Counted from the first letter of the stretch, positions 16,295 to 25,774 are shown. The stretch: DNA of 64,000 nucleotides from Phycisphaerae bacterium (GCA_029260215.1 JAJDDQ010000021.1:1-64000); one strand, 5' to 3'. Translations and numbers: made by a program. Notes: generated from the sequence alone by a model not told the origin.

Positions 16295-19111
16295 TTACGG
16301 CAGGCCGATGAAGCCGCCGATTACCGGCGCGAACTTCACGATCAAGCCGGCGAACACAACGCTGACCATGCTCATCAACTTGATGAGAATGTTCAGGCTC
16401 GGGCCTGATGTGTCCTTGAACGGATCGCCCACGGTGTCGCCCACGACACCGGCTTTGTGGTCCTCACTGCCCTTGCCGTAGACGATGTAATCGTCGGCGG
16501 CCCGCTCCGCACGGCTGGCGATATCGGCGCGGATGGCTGCCGGCACTTTCTCGCGGACCTTGGGATCGTCGCGGAACATCTTGGCGGTGATGGCCCCGTA
16601 GGTTTCGATCAGCTTCTTGGCGTTGTCCCACGCACCACCGGCGTTGGACATGAAGATCGCAACAGCAAAGCCCGACGTCAGTCCACCGGCCAACAGGCCC
16701 ATGACACCGGCGACATCCAGGAACAGCCCGACGATGACCGGCGTGGCGATGGCCATCACCGACGGGAGGATCATTTCCCTCTGGGCACCGACCGTCGAAA
16801 TACTCACGCACAACGCATAGTTGGGGTAGTTCGTCCCCTCGAAGTCCACCGGTCTTGAGGGCCAGTTGTCAGGGTCAGCCACGAAGTCTTCATCCTTGCC
16901 CTGCGCGCGAAGGTAATCGCGCATCTTGCCGAACTGCCTGCGACACTCGATCATCATTGCGCTGGCCGCCCGCCCGACGGCTTCCATCGTCATCGCACAG
17001 AACACGAACGCCAGCATCACACCACAGAACATACCACACAGCACCTTCGGGTTCATCAGTGTGACGTCGTAGAACTCCATGTACTGAGCCATCGACGCGG
17101 TCTGTGCTGAAACAAGCTCGTACCGCTGGCCTTCAAGGTCGAGGTAGCGGCGGTGATGATCGTCCACCGCCGAAACACGGTAGAGCGACATGTCGTCGTT
17201 CTTGAACGCACTGTCGTCCTTGTCCATCAGCATCAAGCAGTCAGCCGACTCGCGGCCGTCGTGCGTCGTGATCTTCATGGCGAACTTGCCATAGCCAAGG
17301 TACATCGCACGCGTGTCGTCCGGCTCGGTGATGATGTGCTCAACGCGCGTCTCAGCCTCACGGATTTGGCCAACTCGAACTTCTTCAACGTAGGCAGCCA
17401 ACAACGCCAACGCGGTCAGAGCGGCGGATCCGATGGCGAAACCCTTGCCCGTAGCCGCCGTCGTGTTACCGAGCGCGTCCAGAGCGTCAGTACGCTCACG
17501 AACGTCTGGCTCCTGCTCGGTCATCTGAGCGTTGCCGCCCGCGTTGTCCGCGATGGGCCCGTAAGCGTCCGTGGCAAGCGTGATGCCCAACGTGGCGAGC
17601 ATGCCGACGGCTGCAATGCCCACACCATAAAGACCAAGCATGAATTCGTGTCTACCCCCGGCTGCCACGAAAGCGACCAGAATGGCCACCACGATGGTCA
17701 GCAGCGACGCCCAAGTGCTCTTCATGCCCGATGCCGTGCCGGAAATAATAACCGTAGCCGGTCCGGTGATGGCCTGCTCGCTGATGTGCTTGGTCGGTGC
17801 GTATTCGTAGCTCGTGTAGTATTCGGTGGATTTCCCGATGATGATGCCAGCCAACAGACCAGTGACAATCGCGATCCAGATGCCCCACCACTGCACGATG
17901 CCGGCAGCGTCGCCGTGCAACACGTTCGAGTTGAACAACATGTAACACACGCCGGCGGCGGCAATCGCGATGAGCGCCGAACTACCGTTGACGCCCTTGC
18001 CCAGGGCACCCATCAACTGGCCCATCGTCGCGTTTTCCTTAGTCTGCACCATGTAGATGCCGATGATCGAGAGCAAAATGCCGACGCCCGCGAGCACCAT
18101 CGGGGCGGCCAGGAATCGCATGCCGTTGGCCAAGGCGACATCCGGGTCGCCCAACGCCATCGCAGCCGCGGCTGCGACGCCCAGAGCAGCCGTCGCCAGA
18201 ATCGATCCACAATAACTTTCGTAAAGGTCCGCACCCATGCCCGCAACATCGCCGACGTTGTCACCGACGTTGTCCGCGATGGTGGCCGGGTTACGCGCGT
18301 CGTCCTCAGGGATACCCGCTTCCACCTTGCCGACCAAGTCGGCACCGACGTCAGCCGCTTTGGTGTAAATACCACCGCCCACACGGGCGAATAGTGCCTG
18401 AGAACTGGCGCCCATGCCGAACGTCAGCATGACCACGGTCACCTCGGACAATGGCATGTGGAAATCGGGCATGAACATCGGCACGACCTTGGTGAGAACC
18501 AGGAACCACCCGGTGATGTCCAACAGGCCGAACCCGACGACGACCAGCCCCATAACCGCACCCGCGCGGAAGGCGACGACCAAACCGCGGTTCAGCGAAT
18601 GACGAGCACCAGCCGCAGTGCGATGGGCCGCGTTGGTCGCGGTTTTCATACCCAGGAACCCGCACAATCCGCTGAAGAATCCGCCCGTCAGAAACGCGAC
18701 AAAGACGATTTCGTGCTGCACGTGGAAGACAAAGGCCATCACCGCCAGAAGCGCCGACACCACAATAAAGAAGATGAAAACGACCTTGTATTGCTGTCGA
18801 AGGTACGCATACGCACCGTCGCGCACATAGGCCGCGATTTCGATCATGTCGGCGTCGCCTTCGTCGGCTTCCATCATCCCGCCGTAGAACTTCCAGGCGA
18901 AAATGAGTGCGATGATCGATCCGATCGGAGCGATCCACCAGATCATGGGGATGTCGATGGTGGCAGCTGCGGTCGAAACCGCTGCGTCCGTTGCTGCGGT
19001 GACCGCCGCCGGGGCGTCATCTTGTGCGAACGCGAAATCGGCTGAAAAACCGACGCATGCCGCCACAGTCAAGGCTAGAAGGGTCATGGATGAAAGTTTG
19101 CGGGCAAACAC
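16295..19111 (-). CDS. hppA: Membrane-bound ion-translocating pyrophosphatase (K+-dependent type, long insertion)
   Basis: 938 residues from GTG 19111, chosen for the AAGAGGAG seven bases upstream; the frame is open further but without a start signal. It hydrolyses cytoplasmic PPi and pumps H+ or Na+ outward. The PPi/Mg site is intact at about residues 252-290: [37 protein letters not shown] second acidic cluster is near the C terminus ([24 protein letters not shown]). About 16 membrane spans follow a signal-like N terminus ending near [19 protein letters not shown] (about 547-562) has Ala and Gly where K+-independent enzymes have Lys and Thr, so K+ dependence is expected. A soluble stretch of about 110 residues (575-685) enlarges it over the usual 670-800. 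A terminator follows. Confidence 0.95.
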   Translation of the reverse strand: MFARKLSSMTLLALTVAACVGFSADFAFAQDDAPAAVTAATDAAVSTAAATIDIPMIWWIAPIGSIIALIFAWKFYGGMMEADEGDADMIEIAAYVRDGAYAYLRQQYKVVFIFFIVVSALLAVMAFVFHVQHEIVFVAFLTGGFFSGLCGFLGMKTATNAAHRTAAGARHSLNRGLVVAFRAGAVMGLVVVGFGLLDITGWFLVLTKVVPMFMPDFHMPLSEVTVVMLTFGMGASSQALFARVGGGIYTKAADVGADLVGKVEAGIPEDDARNPATIADNVGDNVGDVAGMGADLYESYCGSILATAALGVAAAAAMALGDPDVALANGMRFLAAPMVLAGVGILLSIIGIYMVQTKENATMGQLMGALGKGVNGSSALIAIAAAGVCYMLFNSNVLHGDAAGIVQWWGIWIAIVTGLLAGIIIGKSTEYYTSYEYAPTKHISEQAITGPATVIISGTASGMKSTWASLLTIVVAILVAFVAAGGRHEFMLGLYGVGIAAVGMLATLGITLATDAYGPIADNAGGNAQMTEQEPDVRERTDALDALGNTTAATGKGFAIGSAALTALALLAAYVEEVRVGQIREAETRVEHIITEPDDTRAMYLGYGKFAMKITTHDGRESADCLMLMDKDDSAFKNDDMSLYRVSAVDDHHRRYLDLEGQRYELVSAQTASMAQYMEFYDVTLMNPKVLCGMFCGVMLAFVFCAMTMEAVGRAASAMMIECRRQFGKMRDYLRAQGKDEDFVADPDNWPSRPVDFEGTNYPNYALCVSISTVGAQREMILPSVMAIATPVIVGLFLDVAGVMGLLAGGLTSGFAVAIFMSNAGGAWDNAKKLIETYGAITAKMFRDDPKVREKVPAAIRADIASRAERAADDYIVYGKGSEDHKAGVVGDTVGDPFKDTSGPSLNILIKLMSMVSVVFAGLIVKFAPVIGGFIGLP

Positions 19112-19275
19112 GAATAATCTCCTCTTGGTAATTCCCGTTGAACGGGCTGGTGTTGTGCGTGACGCAACCAGCCAACCGGTTTCGTCTCGCCTATGCGGGA
19201 ATCGTTCTAAACTTATTCCTGGACATTGATTACGAAGCGTGCTCCGACGGAATCCGCGCCATTTTTCCGGCGAAG

Positions 19276-19304
19276 CCTGCCGCCAAACGATGCGATGCGG
19301 CAGG
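19276..19304. promoter_or_regulatory. Inverted repeat in the hppA-apt divergent region
   Basis: CCTGCCGC and GCGGCAGG are perfect inverted arms around 13 bases, immediately upstream of the candidate apt -35 box. Its position suits an operator shared by two divergent promoters, but a chance hairpin cannot be excluded. Confidence 0.35.
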
Positions 19305-19305
19305 A

Positions 19306-19332
19306 TTGACAAGCACAGCGGCGGAATATAGC
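19306..19332 (+). promoter_or_regulatory. Candidate sigma-70 type promoter for apt
   Basis: TTGACA at 19306-19311 matches the -35 consensus fully. TATAGC at 19327-19332 is a fair -10 box, but the 15-base spacer is shorter than ideal. The apt start is 114 bases downstream. Confidence 0.35.
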
Positions 19333-19445
19333 AAACTTTACGGCTGCGTCCAGCCTTTCGCGGGCACTGCCGTTGCTTTGCATCCGCGCCACGGGTACGG
19401 TCTTGCCCAATAACCGACATCACAACCTCAGGATGCTCAATACTC

Positions 19446-20000
19446 ATGACGCCCGATAAGAGCGAATCGCCAGCGCCCGTGCACGTTCGATTGAAGGAAT
19501 TCGTCCGCGACATACCCGATTTCCCCAAACCAGGCATCCTTTTCAAGGATATCACGCCCCTCCTGGCTGATCGAGCCGGGCTGTCCCTCGCGATAGAGTA
19601 TCTCACTCAGCCGTTCCTCAAGGAAAACGTGGAGCTGGTGACCGGGGCGGAATCCCGAGGCTTTATTTTCGCATCAGCCGTCGCCAGAAACCTGTCCGCC
19701 GGATTTATCCCCATCCGAAAGCCAGGCCGACTGCCGCATGAGGTGCAATCCCAGGAATACGAGCTGGAATACGGGACGGACAAGCTGGAAATCCACCGGG
19801 ACGCCATCCCGAGCGGCGCACGCGTGCTGCTGGTGGACGATTTGCTGGCGACCGGCGGCACGATGAACGCCTGCATCCAACTGGTCCAGGCGCTGGGCGG
19901 CGAGGTGGTCGGTGCCGCGTTTCTAATTGAACTGGTCGCCCTCAACGGACGACAAAAACTTGGAAACGTGCCCATACATTCGATACTTAAGTACCCGTGA
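19446..20000 (+). CDS. apt: Adenine phosphoribosyltransferase
   Basis: 184 residues. It salvages adenine with PRPP to give AMP and PPi. The PRPP loop VLLVDDLLATGGT is complete. FKDITPLLAD and GAESRGFIFASAVA are the flexible-hood and base-side motifs of Apt rather than of other type I phosphoribosyltransferases. ATG 19446 fits the usual N terminus (LKEFVRDIPDFPKPGILF). The reaction releases PPi; the adjacent divergent gene hppA consumes PPi, a link that may be coincidence. Apt and the anion transporter downstream are on the same strand but 84 bases apart. Confidence 0.94.
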   Translation: MTPDKSESPAPVHVRLKEFVRDIPDFPKPGILFKDITPLLADRAGLSLAIEYLTQPFLKENVELVTGAESRGFIFASAVARNLSAGFIPIRKPGRLPHEVQSQEYELEYGTDKLEIHRDAIPSGARVLLVDDLLATGGTMNACIQLVQALGGEVVGAAFLIELVALNGRQKLGNVPIHSILKYP

Positions 20001-20084
20001 TTGCGTAACTTGCGCTGAATCGGCAAAATTCCGCAGGCCCGCAATCGGACTGAACCGGCGTCACCGGGCATTCCGGAAGCATCC

Positions 20085-21884
20085 ATGACAGCAGCCGCGA
20101 TTATCGCACTCCTGATCGTCGTCGGCGTTGTTCTGTGCCTGTCGCTGACGGACATCGCACCGGATGCCATCCTCATGGCAGCGTTGGCCGCCATGTTGGC
20201 TGTTCCCGTGCCTGTGGAGGGTGCCTGGCAGTTCGGCGTCCTGAGTCTCGGCGACGCGCTGGCCGGCTTCAGCAATCCGGGGTTGGCCACCGTGGGCATC
20301 CTTTTCGTGGTGGCCACCGGACTTCGCGAAACGGGGTCCATCGACTGGATCGCCGATCGTTTGCTGGGCCGTCCCAAAGGCCTGCGACCGGCCATCTGCC
20401 GCACCGTCCTTCCGGTTTGCGGCATGAGCGCGTTCCTCAACAACACGCCCGTGGTGGCCATGATGATCCCCGCCGTCGCGGACTGGGCCAAGCGCCTGCG
20501 ATTGCAACCTTCCAAACTGATGATCCCGCTCAGCTACGGTGCCATCCTCGGCGGGACATGCTCGCTGATTGGTACGAGCACGAATCTCGTGGTCAACGGC
20601 CTGGTGATCGCCAACACCGACATGGGTTCGCTGGGCATGTTCGATATCACGTGGATCGGGCTGCCGTGCGCGATCGTCGGCCTCACGTTTGTGATCTTCG
20701 TCGGGCCTAAACTCTTGCCGAATCGCGGGTCCGCCACATCGGCCTTCACCGACCCGCGCGAGTACACGTTCGAGCTTCTCGTGCCCGAGGGCAGCCCGCT
20801 GGCCGGTAAAACCGTCGAGCAAGCCGGCCTGCGTTCACTGCCGGGGTGTTTTCTCGTGGACATCGATCGCGATGGGGACGCACTGGGCGCCGTCGGCCCG
20901 GACCAGCTTCTGCACGCGGGCGACCGCCTGATTTTCGCCGGGGTCGTCGAGGCTATTCGCGATCTGCAACGGCTGCGCGGGCTTGCACCGGCGACGGATC
21001 AGGTTTTCAAGCTGGATGCGCCCCGCTTTCGCAGGCGGTTGTTCGAAGCCGTCATTTCCGATTCCTGCCCCATCGTCAACAAGAACATTCGCAACGCCCG
21101 CTTCCGCAACCATTACAACGGCGTGGTCATCGCCGTGGCCCGCAACGGCCGGCGCGTCGGCGGGAAGATCGGTGATATCGAGATCAAGCCGGGCGACATT
21201 CTGCTCATCGAAGCCGATCAGAACTTCGCCGAGCGCGTCCGAAATTCGCGCGATTTCCTGCTGGTCAGGTCGCTCGAAGATTCGACGCCGAGGCGACACG
21301 CCCGCGCCCCGATCGCCATCGGCATCCTGCTTGTCATGGTCGTCATCGCTGCGGCTGGGTGGATGGACATGCTGGTAGCCGGCATGGTCGCGAGCGTGCT
21401 CATGATCGTCACACGCTGCTGCACGGTGTCTGAGGCTCGACAGAGTATCGACTGGTCCGTGCTCATTGTCATTGGTGCGGCACTCGGCATTGGCAGGGCG
21501 CTGGACACGACCGGCGGTGCCCAGGTCGTCGCGGACTCCATCATAGGTGTGGCTGGTGAGAATCCCTGGCTGCTGCTGGCCGCCGTCTATCTGGTCACGG
21601 CGGTTCTGACTGAAGTGATTACGAACAATGCAGCCGTCGCACTCGTGTTCCCCATCGCACTGTCGACCGCGCGGCAGGCCGACATCGACTTCTTGCCTTT
21701 TGTGATGGCCATCATGATCGCGGCGTCAGCCAGTTTCGCCACGCCGATCGGTTATCAAACGAACCTGATGGTCTACGGCCCCGGCGGGTATCGGTTCAGC
21801 GATTTCCTGCGTATAGGCCTGCCAATGGACCTGCTCATCGCCGCGACGGCGATCGGATTGATCCCGCTGATTTGGGGGTTTTGA
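20085..21884 (+). CDS. DASS/SLC13-type anion transporter with two TrkA-C domains
   Basis: 599 residues, about 11-12 membrane spans in two halves. Each half carries the substrate-loop Asn-rich motif of the divalent anion:Na+ symporter family: MSAFLNNTPVVAMMIP and EVITNNAAVALVFPIA. Between the halves (about 220-400) are two RCK/TrkA-C domains (LPGCFLVDIDRDGDALG, NHYNGVVIAVARNGRRVGG), the hallmark of the SAC1-like group often linked with sulfate or other anion uptake. The GTSTNLVVNG and PIGYQTNLMVYGPGGY segments fit the inner pore. Substrate is uncertain: sulfate, phosphate, arsenite or dicarboxylate. It may share the apt promoter. Confidence 0.88.
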   Translation: MTAAAIIALLIVVGVVLCLSLTDIAPDAILMAALAAMLAVPVPVEGAWQFGVLSLGDALAGFSNPGLATVGILFVVATGLRETGSIDWIADRLLGRPKGLRPAICRTVLPVCGMSAFLNNTPVVAMMIPAVADWAKRLRLQPSKLMIPLSYGAILGGTCSLIGTSTNLVVNGLVIANTDMGSLGMFDITWIGLPCAIVGLTFVIFVGPKLLPNRGSATSAFTDPREYTFELLVPEGSPLAGKTVEQAGLRSLPGCFLVDIDRDGDALGAVGPDQLLHAGDRLIFAGVVEAIRDLQRLRGLAPATDQVFKLDAPRFRRRLFEAVISDSCPIVNKNIRNARFRNHYNGVVIAVARNGRRVGGKIGDIEIKPGDILLIEADQNFAERVRNSRDFLLVRSLEDSTPRRHARAPIAIGILLVMVVIAAAGWMDMLVAGMVASVLMIVTRCCTVSEARQSIDWSVLIVIGAALGIGRALDTTGGAQVVADSIIGVAGENPWLLLAAVYLVTAVLTEVITNNAAVALVFPIALSTARQADIDFLPFVMAIMIAASASFATPIGYQTNLMVYGPGGYRFSDFLRIGLPMDLLIAATAIGLIPLIWGF

Positions 21885-21957
21885 AGTTGCCGAGGCTGAA
21901 CACAACGCGAGATCAGCAATTGACAAGCTACGCCCCCGTTTCATTCTCGGAAATAAA

Positions 21958-21974
21958 GTGTGCGTCCCCCGAAT
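21958..21974 (-). repeat. Repeat family F, inverted degenerate copy
   Basis: GTGTGCGTCCCCCGAAT matches the reverse complement of the 25501-25526 copy with about two changes. It flanks the left side of the methyltransferase/PIN pair in the opposite orientation to the right-side copies. Confidence 0.4.
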
Positions 21975-22139
21975 ACTCCCAAGTCGTTCGAGGATTTGCT
22001 TGATGGATTCAGGGAATACAAGGGCGAGGGATGATCGTTGCTCGCCGCGTTCTGCGTTCGCAATCGGCTGGGTTTGACCTCAGCCTGCGACCACGATCAA
22101 TCTGGGTCGCCTCAAGAACGGCGAGCTGGTAAGCTCCAA

Positions 22140-22181
22140 GGGGGGCGACCGGCCGGTAGAGGGGGGCGACCGGCCGGTAGA
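22140..22181. repeat. Perfect tandem duplication, 2 x 21 bp
   Basis: Two adjacent identical copies of a 21-base unit (22140-22160 and 22161-22181), beginning with six G and containing GACCGGCCGGT, itself palindromic (ACCGGCCGGT). It lies about 140 bases upstream of the methyltransferase ribosome binding site. Confidence 0.8.
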
Positions 22182-22398
22182 CAGCTTGGCCGCCTAGCCA
22201 GCCGCTTCGGCAGCGAGCGTTTCAAGCGGATGACCGATGGTGGATCGTGCCATACAATACGGGTATTCGATCGATGTTGGCTAACGAATTTTCTAACGTC
22301 GCGGTCTGCCGGAGGAGAATGCTGTCGCGCCTGAATCCGCACAACGAATTGAAGATATAAAGTCGCTTCTTGGCGAGTGCGGGTATTCCGGCGCGCGC

Positions 22399-24903
22399 TT
22401 GGCGAGTGATTATGTCGTCGGCGACGCCAGATTCCCTTTAGTCGGGTTCGCAGGGAAGCCGTGGGATCATCGTTCGGCATGCATCGCGGTCGTCGAGGCC
22501 AATGGCAATCCTGCCGATGCCGTTCGTTCATGCCGCGATTTGGGTGCGCCGATTGTTTGGATTCTCCACCGTGGCACGGTGGAATGGTGGATCCAGCACG
22601 CCGCCGATCCGACTTGCCGCCACTCGGTTTCGGCGTCCCAATTCCCAAAACTTGTCCGTCAGCACAAGAACGACCTTGATCCCATCAGCGTGTATCGAGC
22701 GAAGACGCTGGGACGCCTACCGGGCGAGAAGCAACTGGATTTCGTCGATATCGGGCTGATGCCGCTGCTTGAGCAACGCGCCGGAGAAAAGCTCGGTGGT
22801 CTCGTTGAGGAAATGATCCGTGCGGTGTTCGGCGAAATCGAGAGAAGCCAGCCGAGCAAGAAGCGAGTACGTGAGGTTTTTACGGCGGTCTTCCGGATTC
22901 TTGCCGGAAAGGTTCTCAAGGACAAGAAGGTTCACGGATTTGCCAGCTTGAACCTTCGTGACTCTCAAAATGTACTCGCAGCCGTGGGCAAGCATTACAA
23001 CTCCGGCGATCCAGTTGCGAGAATGTCGCGCGAGTGGAAAGATGCGCTAGCCGCAGCGAGCGACTTGGTTGCGCAATTTGGCAACGTACGATCCGTTTCG
23101 CCTGAGACTCTTGCCTATGTCTATGAACACACTCTCGTCAACAAGGACATTCGGAAGAAACTGGGCATCCACGCGACACCGCTCTATCTAGTTGATTACA
23201 TCGTCTGGCAACTCTACGACTGGATTAGAGAGATTCCATGCGCGGATCGCCACGTCTTTGAACCGGCTTGTGGGCATGCCCCCTTCCTACTCACCGCAAT
23301 GCGGATGTTGCGGATGGAAATGCAAGATGAACCTGACAAAAAAGTTCACACCTACTTAAAACGCCACATTCATGGCGTGGAGGTGGATGAATTCGCGCGC
23401 GAAATCGCAAGGTTGTCCCTCACGCTCGCAGATGTTCCCAATCCTAACGGCTGGGATCTTCAATCTGGCGACATGTTCATGTCGGATGTCCTTGCGGAAG
23501 AGACCAAGAGATGTCGCATCCTTCTATGCAACCCGCCCTACGAGCGTTTCAGTAGTGCGGACAAGCTGCGATACGAAAAGTCCGGGTTTGTAGTACGCCC
23601 CAGCAAAGCGGTCGAGCTACTCAACCGCACAGTCAAGCACTTAGCGCCTGGCGCGGTGTTTGGTGTCGTCGTGCCTCAAGGCGTTCTTCAAAGCAAAGAG
23701 GCGAAAGAAATTCGTGCGCTGTTGCTTCGTGAATTCGAGATTCGCGAAGTATCCCTATTCGCAGACAAAGTGTTCGCAGAAGCTGACGCAGAGACAGCCG
23801 TGATCTTGGGGCGACGCCGCACTGAGGCAGGCAAAAGTTCAAATAAAGTGACTTTTCGGCGTGTCCGAGAAGAGTCGGTCGTCCAGTTTTCTGAGAATTA
23901 TTCTTTCGATTCGGAGCATGTCGCATCCATTACTCAGCTAGATGTTCATCCTGACAAACACCTTTACATTCCGGATCTCCCCGACGTATGGGCGCATATC
24001 AGCGGCAATCCCACGCTTGGCGATGTTGCTGGCATCGGCGAAGGCTTCTCGTTTGCCGAGAAGGGGCTGATCGAGAAGGCGCGGTTGGCGGGGATGCGCC
24101 AAACTGTAGACTCAGTTCCCACTTACCTAACTGGCGTGAGCAGACTTTCGATCTGGAACCTCCCCGAACAAATTTGGCTCAGCCCTAAGCGAACACCGGT
24201 GCAGCCATGGCGAAACGGTGACCACACAAGCAAGCCCCAAATACTGGTCAATCACATTCGCGTAATGCGAGGGCCATGGCGAATGAAAGCCCTCATGGAC
24301 CCGAAAGGACACGCGGTCAACAACACATACCTAACCGTTCGGCCACGGAAAGGCGAACCAAGAATCACCTTCGTTTGGGCCATACTCAATTCTCCCCTAG
24401 CCAATGCTTACATACACTGCCACACTTTTCGTCGGCACATTTACGACGGTCTCCTTGCTTCCTTACCTTTGCCTACCCAATGGCAAGATCATGTTGTACC
24501 CATCGTTGCTGCCGCCAATGCATATCTAAAGCTCGTGCGAAAGATTGATGAGTTCACGCTGCAAATAGACCAGAGTTCTGTTGTTTGCGACGCATTGTTG
24601 AATATGGATGCGGCGGTCATGAGGGCCTATGACCTGCCCATTCGACATGAGCGAGCCGTGCTAGACTTGTTTCGTCTACCGCATGGACCGAAGAAGAATC
24701 GCCGAAGGAAGGGGGTCGGCTGCGAGTTCGGCGACTACTACCCTGCCGAATTCAAATCTCTCGTTCCGCTTCACAAGTACATTTCCGCCAACTATCGGCG
24801 TTCGACCGTCGAAAACGTTGCGACCCGGATGAAACCGGGCAAATCAAAGGAAGTACTCGCTGCCCTTCGTTCCGCGTCTGATGCGTTCGGGAAGGAAGAT
24901 TGA
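22399..24903 (+). CDS. N6-adenine DNA methyltransferase, type IIG/PglX-like architecture
   Basis: 834 residues from TTG 22399; the true start is probably further 5'. The frame is open from 22297, a GGAGGAG site lies at 22311-22317, and family-like sequence (RIEDIKSLLGECGYSGARLA) precedes the TTG, but the only nearby ATG (22319) is out of frame. Catalytic core: FEPACG (287-291) binds S-adenosylmethionine and NPPY (378-381) is the gamma-class N6-adenine motif. Residues of about 30-70 look like an N-terminal domain where some relatives carry a nuclease, but I see no clear PD-(D/E)xK set. About 500-800 looks like a target-recognition part. The gene is more AT-rich than its neighbours, suggesting transfer. 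The next gene begins immediately after its stop. Roles to consider: restriction-modification, phage defence or epigenetic regulation. Confidence 0.85.
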   Translation: MASDYVVGDARFPLVGFAGKPWDHRSACIAVVEANGNPADAVRSCRDLGAPIVWILHRGTVEWWIQHAADPTCRHSVSASQFPKLVRQHKNDLDPISVYRAKTLGRLPGEKQLDFVDIGLMPLLEQRAGEKLGGLVEEMIRAVFGEIERSQPSKKRVREVFTAVFRILAGKVLKDKKVHGFASLNLRDSQNVLAAVGKHYNSGDPVARMSREWKDALAAASDLVAQFGNVRSVSPETLAYVYEHTLVNKDIRKKLGIHATPLYLVDYIVWQLYDWIREIPCADRHVFEPACGHAPFLLTAMRMLRMEMQDEPDKKVHTYLKRHIHGVEVDEFAREIARLSLTLADVPNPNGWDLQSGDMFMSDVLAEETKRCRILLCNPPYERFSSADKLRYEKSGFVVRPSKAVELLNRTVKHLAPGAVFGVVVPQGVLQSKEAKEIRALLLREFEIREVSLFADKVFAEADAETAVILGRRRTEAGKSSNKVTFRRVREESVVQFSENYSFDSEHVASITQLDVHPDKHLYIPDLPDVWAHISGNPTLGDVAGIGEGFSFAEKGLIEKARLAGMRQTVDSVPTYLTGVSRLSIWNLPEQIWLSPKRTPVQPWRNGDHTSKPQILVNHIRVMRGPWRMKALMDPKGHAVNNTYLTVRPRKGEPRITFVWAILNSPLANAYIHCHTFRRHIYDGLLASLPLPTQWQDHVVPIVAAANAYLKLVRKIDEFTLQIDQSSVVCDALLNMDAAVMRAYDLPIRHERAVLDLFRLPHGPKKNRRRKGVGCEFGDYYPAEFKSLVPLHKYISANYRRSTVENVATRMKPGKSKEVLAALRSASDAFGKED

Positions 24904-25464
24904 GTGAGGGACTTCCTTCTCGATACTCAAATCGTGCGGTATTGGTACGATGATAAGTGTGCGCAGCACGCAGCCGTTCTTCGCAATATCGAATTATTGA
25001 GGAAGCAGGCGAAATCACTCGACTACGCACCAAGATTGTTGGTATCCGTTGTCACTCTCGGAGAAATCGAATTTGGCCATCGCGTGCAGCAAGGAGAGTT
25101 CAATAAAAATCAAGAAGCGTACAGTCGGTTCGTCCACCAAGAACTTCCGGTGACCCTGGAACTTACAGAGGACGCCGTAGCGGCATACGGCGATATCAGA
25201 GCGAGGCTATTCAACAAGTACGCGCCGGGAGAGAAGCGAAAACGAGGAATGCGGCCCGAACAGTTGACTGACCTGAGTACCTCGTTGGAATTGGGAATTC
25301 AAGAAAACGATTTGTGGCTGTGCGCACAGGCCGTCGGCCATGATATGGTGCTTGTCACCAACGATAAGATGGCCCGTATACACGAAGCCAGCAAAGGCAT
25401 GGAGCCTGCCTTGTTGGTCCAGAATTGGACTCGCGACGACGGTGCCAGCCTAGCAGGCCACTAA
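24904..25464 (+). CDS. PIN-domain (VapC-like) nuclease coupled to the methyltransferase
   Basis: 186 residues. The GTG start at 24904 directly follows the TGA stop of the methyltransferase with no gap, so translation is surely coupled. The acidic residues of PIN nucleases are all visible: Asp7 (LLDTQI), Glu54 (LGEIEFG), Asp136 (ENDLWLCAQA) and Asp154 (VTNDKMARI). These bind Mg2+ and cut RNA, or in some cases DNA. No VapB-type antitoxin lies next to it, unlike ordinary toxin-antitoxin pairs. The partner is a DNA methyltransferase, so it may be the cutting arm of a defence pair. It is about 40-50 residues longer than typical VapC. Function is inferred from context. Confidence 0.85.
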   Translation: MRDFLLDTQIVRYWYDDKCAQHAAVLRNIELLRKQAKSLDYAPRLLVSVVTLGEIEFGHRVQQGEFNKNQEAYSRFVHQELPVTLELTEDAVAAYGDIRARLFNKYAPGEKRKRGMRPEQLTDLSTSLELGIQENDLWLCAQAVGHDMVLVTNDKMARIHEASKGMEPALLVQNWTRDDGASLAGH

Positions 25465-25500
25465 ATAACTCAGTTCTTGGATATCCACCAAACATACGGG

Positions 25501-25526
25501 AATCGGGGGACACACACCTCAATTAT
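25501..25526 (+). repeat. Repeat family F, copy 2
   Basis: AATCGGGGGACACACACCTC followed by AATTAT. It shares GGGACACACACCTnAATTAT with 25775-25796 and ACACACCT(T)AATT with 62322-62335. It looks like the short repeat associated with the transposase remnant at 25830. Confidence 0.6.
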
Positions 25527-25616
25527 GGCCAAAACCGCACAGAAACGCTCAGCCAGGGGCGCGCGCACCGCGCGAATCAGCACCGACGTTATATTAGTGA
25601 AGGCAGAGTCGTTTTC

Positions 25617-25756
25617 CTAACCCTTGGCGGCAGCCGGCACCGCATCGTAGTTCGGGTGCTCAGCCACTTCGGAGACCTATTCGACATGTTTAATCGTATC
25701 GTCCTTGTCCACAACGAACACCGCACGGCATCCAACACGCAGATTCGGAATCAGCG
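25617..25756 (-). pseudogene. C-terminal fragment of a thiol peroxidase (Tpx-like peroxiredoxin)
   Basis: Read on the minus strand, the segment encodes IPNLRVGCRAVFVVDKDDTI, KHVE, a TAG stop, then VSEVAEHPNYDAVPAAAKG and a final TAG. It matches the C-terminal end of thiol peroxidases, where the interrupting TAG replaces the Tyr of VEYV. No upstream catalytic part is visible, so this is a broken remnant, not a working gene. It sits between two copies of repeat F. Confidence 0.75.
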
Positions 25757-25774
25757 TACTGGGTTTGGGTTCCG

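Larger units (their letters stand above)
19112..19445. other. Divergent regulatory region between hppA and apt
   Basis: The two genes point away from each other across 334 bases. It contains an 8-bp perfect inverted repeat, CCTGCCGC (19276-19283) and GCGGCAGG (19297-19304), and a candidate apt promoter at 19306-19332. The AAGAGGAG ribosome binding site of hppA is at the left edge. Confidence 0.5.
21885..22296. other. Intergenic region upstream of the methyltransferase, with repeats
   Basis: It contains a degenerate copy of repeat family F in inverted orientation (21958-21974) and a perfect tandem duplication of 21 bases (22140-22181). I see no supported gene. Base composition falls toward AT at the right end, next to the methyltransferase. 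Confidence 0.5.

Noticed and set aside
17153-18394. Plus-strand frame of 413 codons within hppA
   Set aside because: Antisense to the conserved pyrophosphatase core; the composition reflects the opposite strand.
25525-25620. A 31-codon small basic frame (MAKTAQKRSARG)
   Set aside because: It starts within repeat F and ends in the tpx relic, with no ribosome binding site.
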